From: Macrostomum hystrix
Taxonomy: Eukaryota > Platyhelminthes > Macrostomidae
Reading direction: 5' to 3'
Length of the DNA: 64,000 nt
Assembly: GCA_950097015.1 (NCBI GenBank)
Contig: CATNEN010000029.1
Span: 6,157,501-6,221,500, forward strand
Shown: positions 12,101 to 18,100 of the stretch, in pieces
How positions within the stretch are numbered: position 1 is the first letter of the stretch
How the letters are laid out: the number at the start of each line of letters is the position of its first letter
Notes under the pieces: generated by a model
What the model was told of the DNA's origin: nothing
The model's database searches: none
The model's input: the letters and a program-made list of their open reading frames with translations, nothing else
Translations under genes and position numbers: made by a program

Positions 12101-15100
12101 AGGATTAGGAATTGAAAATTTAACTGAAAAATCTCGATCATCAGCAACCTGCAAGCTCACTATTCTGATGATTATTTTTACCCTACACGACACCAACCTC
12201 ACGTTTAAAGCCAACCACCTCTCTCCTTCAACCACCCACCTCACTCATTCAATAGCCCACCGCACTCCTTCAATAGTCAACCTCACTCCTTCAATAGCCC
12301 ACCTCACTCCTTTAACTGTCTACTCCTTTAGCCGTCCAGGTATTGATTTACGAAACGAAAGGACGCTTCTCACCGTCGCTCTCGAGTTGCACAATCAGCT
12401 GATCAATGCTGAACAGGGCGTCAACAAACTTTGCTTGCTCCAAGGAATCATCGGACATTGAGGCGGCGGCAGTGGCGGTCGCAGTGGAGGATGTCGATTG
12501 GGAAGTTGCCGAAGCGGCGGCCCCAGCTTCAGCTTCGATGGCTGACACAGAAGTCAGTCGATCACGCGGCGCCTTTGGCGACGCACGCGCCGCAGACCTT
12601 ATCGAATTGTTGGCGTCTACATCGGCGGCAGGAGCTACGACGGCTCCGTCTGCAGTCCCACCTAGTCCGGACTGCAGATTCATCAGGCAGCGCTGCAGCC
12701 TGGTAACTTTTTTATCGCTGGCCTGCAGCAGGAAGTGCGCCATGCGGCCGAGCACCCGGCAGCGAGGATAGACCGAGTCGCTGCCGCGAAGCAGGCGCCG
12801 CTGGAGGCGCACTGTGACGGAGAACTTCTGCACCAGGCTGAGCTGCTCGCGCTGCCGCTGGTTCAAAGCCGGCCTGTTTCGTTTGCAAGCGAGAGATCGT
12901 TTGTTTTTCCAACCAAAAAGTAGCACATTAAAATTGCCCATTAATATCGCTTCTCGATCCCTTTTCTTACTCACTCGTTTCCTTTTTCCTCCATGCCCTT
13001 ATCTGTCACACATTCATCTCACTCCTCACTCCTCCGGTCATCCACCTCACTCACTTACTCACCTCACTCTCTGTCTCTGTCTCTCCCTCTGTCCCTCTGT
13101 CTCTCCTTGTCCGTGTCTCTCCTTTTCCCTCTGTCTCTCCTTGTCCCTCTGTCTCTCCTTTTCCCTCTGTCTCTCCTTGTCCCTCTGTCTCTCCTTTTCC
13201 CTCTGTCTCTCCTTGTCCCTCTGTCTCTCCTTGTCCCTCTGTCTCTCCTTTTCCCTCTGTCTCTCCTTTTCCCTCTGTCTCTCCTTTTCCCTCATTGTCA
13301 CTCTCTGTCTCTCCTTGTCCCTCTCTGTCTCTCCTTGTCCCTCTCTGTCTCTCCTTGTCCCTCTCTGTCTCTCCTTGTCCCTCTCTGTCTCTCCTTGTCC
13401 CTCTGTCTCTCCTTGTCCCTCATTGTCACTCTCTGTCTCTCCTTGTCCCTCTCTGTCTCTCCTTGTCCCTCTCTGTCTCTCCTTGTCCCTCTCTGTCTCT
13501 CCTTGTCACTCTCTGTCTCTCCTTGTCCCTCTCTGTCTCTCCTTGTCACTCTCTGTCTCTCCTTGTCCCTCTCTGTCTCTCCTTGTCCCTCTGTCTCTCC
13601 TTTTCCCTCATTGTCACTCTCTGTCTCTCCTTGTCCCTCTCTGTCTCTCCTTGTCCCTCTCTGTCTCTCCTTGTCCCTCTCTGTCTCTCCTTGTCACTCT
13701 CTGTCTCTCCTTGTCCCTCTCTGTCTCTCCTTGTCACTCTCTGTCTCTCCTTGTCCCTCTCTGTCTCTCCTTGTCCCTCTGTCTCTCCTTTTCCCTCATT
13801 GTCACTCTCTGTCTCTCCTTGTCCCTCTCTGTCTCTCCTTGTCCCTCTCTGTCTCTCCTTGTCCCTCTCTGTCTCTCCTTGTCCCTCTCTGTCTCTCCTT
13901 GTCCCTCTCTGTCTCTCCTTGTCCCTCTGTTTCTCTTTGTCCCTCTGTTTCTCTTTGTCCCTCTGTCTCTCCTTGTCCCTCTCTGTCTCTCCTTGTCCCT
14001 CTCTGTCTCTCCTTGTCCCTCTGTTTCTCTTTGTCCCTCTGTCTCTCCTTGTCCCTCTCTGTCTCTCCTTGTCCCTCTCTGTCTCTCCTTGTCACTCTGT
14101 CTCTCCTTGTCCCTCTCTGTCTCTCCTTGTCACTCTCTGTCTCTCCTTGTCCCTCTGTCTCTCCTTGTCCCTCTGTTTCTCCTTGTCCCTCTGTCTCTCC
14201 TTGTCCCTCTGTCTTTTGCACTTTTCTCGCGCCTATGTATCCTAGCTTACCTGATCCTGCCAACCGATCCAAAATCGGCCTGAAAAGGCACCAGTGTGTT
14301 GACCTCGAAGAATGGGCCAACTAAGATCTGCAAATCTCTCAAAGCTAACGAGTAGGTCTCGTAGATTTTCGCCTCAATGGCTTCATTGCTAGAAGTGGCG
14401 GCGGCGGCGGCGGCAGCGGCGGTGGCGGCGCTAGAAGATGCTGCCGAATCGGCTATGCTATACACGTGCTCCGGAGGCGTGGCACTCGGCGTCGCAAAGT
14501 CATCGTCGTCAGCCTCTTCTTCGTCAATGCTAGATGCAGCAACTTGGTTTAGAGCTGTAGAAGCAGCAGCATTAATACTACTATTTGTAGCACTAGCCCG
14601 AACTAACTCCGACGAAGTATTGACGAGATGCAGATGGCCAAAATCGAATAGCACAACAGGACTGGACGGATCATTGAACTTCTCAGGCAGTAGGAATTGG
14701 GGAGCGCTGATGTTTAACTCAACTTCCCAGCGTTTGCCATCCACCTGTTTGATTTGGTAAAATCTTACATTAAATTAAAGTGATTTTTATATATTACTTT
14801 TAAGTAGCACATTCATAAGAGGGCCTTGCCTGTCTATCTCCGCGTTGAATCTGGTCGATCATCTCTTTAATGTTAGCCCGGGCGTTCTCCCTGGCAAGAT
14901 AGTACTTCCGCCTGGCTGCGTCTGCGGAAATGTCAAACCAACGGGAGGTGAAGGAGTGAGTTTGGCGGTTAGAGGAGTGAATTTGGTGGTTAAAGGAGTG
15001 AGGTTGGTAGTTGAAGGAGTGAGGTTGGTGGTTGAAGGAGTGAGTTTGGTAGGTTGAAGGAGTGAGGTTGGTGGTTGAAGGAGTGAGTTTGGCGGTTAGA

Positions 15101-18100
15101 GGAGTGAATTTGGTGGTTAAAGGAGTGAGGTTGGTGGTTGAAGGAGTGAGGTTGGTGGTAGAAGGAGTGAATTTGGCGGTTAGAGGAGTGAGGTTGGTGG
15201 TTTAAGGAGTGAGTTTGGCGGTTAAAGGAGTGAGGTTGGTGGTTGAAGGAGTTTGAAGGAGGTTGATGGTTGAAGGAGTGAGGTTGGTGGTTGAAGGAGT
15301 GAGTTTGGCGGTTAGAGGAGTGAGTTTGGCGGTTAGAGAAGTGAATTTGGTGGTTAAAGGAGTGAGGTTGGTGGTTGAAGGAGTGAGGTTGGTGGTTAAA
15401 GGAGTGAATTTGGTGGTTAAAGGAGTGAATTTGGTGGTTAAAGGAGTGAGGTTAGTGGTTAAATGAGTGAATTTGGTGGTTAAAGGAGTGAGGTTGGTGA
15501 TTAAAGGAGTGAGGTTGGTGGTTAAAGGAGTGAGGTTGCTTGTTAACGGAGTGAGGTTGGTGGTTAAAGGAATGAGGTTGCTTGTTGAAGGAGTTTGGTT
15601 GGTCCATGGAGTGAGGTTGATTGATTAAAGAATGAAGTTGATGGTTGAGAGAATGGAGGCATTAAAATATATACTTCATATGAAATTAAAGTGCAGTTTA
15701 GCAATTTTTCGAAGTGTTGTAATTTGACAGCAGCATACGGCGAGTTGCTAAAAAACCTACCTCTAAGGTGATAATTGGAGCGGCTAGTTTTAAACACGGA
15801 AACGACATCGGCAACCAGCTGGGGGTTGTAGACCACCTGTAGGGCGTGGGTGCGCACATGAAGGCGATAATCGGCGTTCGTATCCAAGGGATTCAGTTCG
15901 TACAGCAGCTCAAATAGCTGGCGCTCCTTGGCTGCGCTCGAAGCTGCTGCAGCCGCAGCCGCGGACGCCTGCGGAGCTACCAACACCTGAAAAACATTGC
16001 CCGATTGGACGCGACGATCGCGAAGCAGCAGCGAGGCCACAGCCGTTGAGATGGCCAGCGATCGGTGCTTCGGTCGCGATTCGACACTCAAAGACAGTCG
16101 GCGACACTCTGCGGCTACAAGCGGAGAATCGGCTCGCTTCAAAGTCAAAGTGCAGGCGTCCAGCTGGAAGCTCAGCTTGATGAAAACCGGATCGCGCTTC
16201 ATCAGCGTGTCGCTATCCTGATCCAGACTGAATGCTTCAACGAGTTCGGCTTGCTCCTTGTCTGTCAGGTCCAGCTGCTGACCAGCTGTTGCCGCCGATA
16301 TTGGCGGCTGCACCAGCACCGGAGCAGTGGCTGACGAATCAGCGGATGTGGAGGCGTCATTTGTTGGTGAATCAGCGTCAGGGCTGCCAGCAGCTGGGGA
16401 CGCGGCTACGGCCGTGTCAGCAGCTACGGCGGCTGCGTCGGCTGGTGAATAGCCGCCAGCCCAGGTTAGCCAGCTGCCCCAGTAGCCCCAGGATGACCTA
16501 GTAGGTGAGGCGGCGGTAGCAGCCGCGGCAGCAGAGGCGGAGGTGGCACCCGGAGCCTGACCAGCCTGTCCGTCCTCTGCCGAACCGGCCTGAGCTGGCG
16601 GCCGGATGAGGCCGGCCAGCGGATCAACGCCGGTTCGTTCGATGCGGTCGCGTCTGGCCCGCACCGCCCGGTCCATGGCCAGCTCGCGGACCACCAGCAG
16701 CTCGCCGGTGCTCCAGACCGCCTCAGCGTTGGCTAAGAATTTCGCGGCCTAAATTACAAATTTGCGGTGCGGCTGAGTGCAGTGAAAAATGGGAGCAAAA
16801 CCGATTGCCGATAAGAAGACAGCTCACTAAACTCACCTCCGGACTGAGCTTGTCCTGCAGCAGCTTGCTCTGGTAGCAGCGGACGTACTGCACCAGCTCG
16901 CGGCACCTGTCCCGCAGCCGCGGCCAGCTCCAGTTCTCGCGTCTCTGTCGAATGTCGCGAAGATGCGCCTTGATGGCGAAGCGCCACCAAACGGCAGCGT
17001 TACCGGCCAGACGCACCGCTGGCCGGTATTTGCGATGCCGGCGGGATCTGGGAAGCGGATTTGGGGATTTCCGACCCTAGCAAGCTGACGCAGACCAGAA
17101 TCCCATAGTTCCCAAGCTGACACAGACCAGAATCCCATAGTTCCCAAGCTGACACAGACCAGAATCCCATAGTTTCCAAGCTGACACAGACCAGAATCCC
17201 ATAGTTCCCAAGCTGACACAGACCAGAATCCCATAGTTCCCAAGCTGGCACAGACCAGAATCCCATAGTTCCCAAGCTGGCACAGACCAGAATCCCATAG
17301 TTCCCAAGCTGACACAGACCAGAATCCCATAGTTCCCAAGCTGACACAGACCAGAATCCCATAGTTCCCAAGCTGACACAGACCAGAATCCCATAGTTCC
17401 CAAGCTGACACAGACCAGAATCCCATAGTTCCCAAGCTGACACAGACCAGAATCCCATAGTTCCCAAGCTGACACAGACCAGAATCCCATAGTTCCCAAG
17501 CTGACACAGACCAGAATCCCATAGTTCCCAAGCTGGCACAGACCAGAATCCCATAGTTCCCAAGCTGACACAGACCAGAATCCCATAGTTCCCAAGCTGG
17601 CACAGACCAGAATCCCATAGTTCCCAAGCTGACACAGACCAGAATCCCATAGTTCCCAAGCTGACACAGACCAGAATCCCATAGTTCCCAAGCTGACACA
17701 GACCAGAATCCCATAGTTCCCAAGCTGGCACAGACCAGAATCCCATAGTTTCCAAGCTGACACAGACCAGAATCCCATAGTTCCCAAGCTGGCACAGACC
17801 AGAATCCCATAGTTCCCAAGCTGACACAGACCAGAATCCCATAGTTTCCAAGCTGACACAGACCAGAATCCCATAGTTCCCAAGCTGGCACAGACCAGAA
17901 TCCCATAGTTCCCAAGCTGACACAGACCAGAATCCCATAGTTCCCAAGCTGGCACAGACCAGAATCCCATAGTTCCCAAGCTGACACAGACCAGAATCCC
18001 ATAGTTTCCAAGCTGACACAGACCAGAATCCCATAGTTTCCAAGCTGGCACAGACCAGAATCCCATAGTTCCCAAGCTGACACAGACCAGAATCCCATAG

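Noticed and set aside
12814-14324. Ser/Leu/Cys-rich ORFs over the pyrimidine array
   Set aside because: Low-complexity intron sequence, antisense to VPS13D; three plus frames are open at once.
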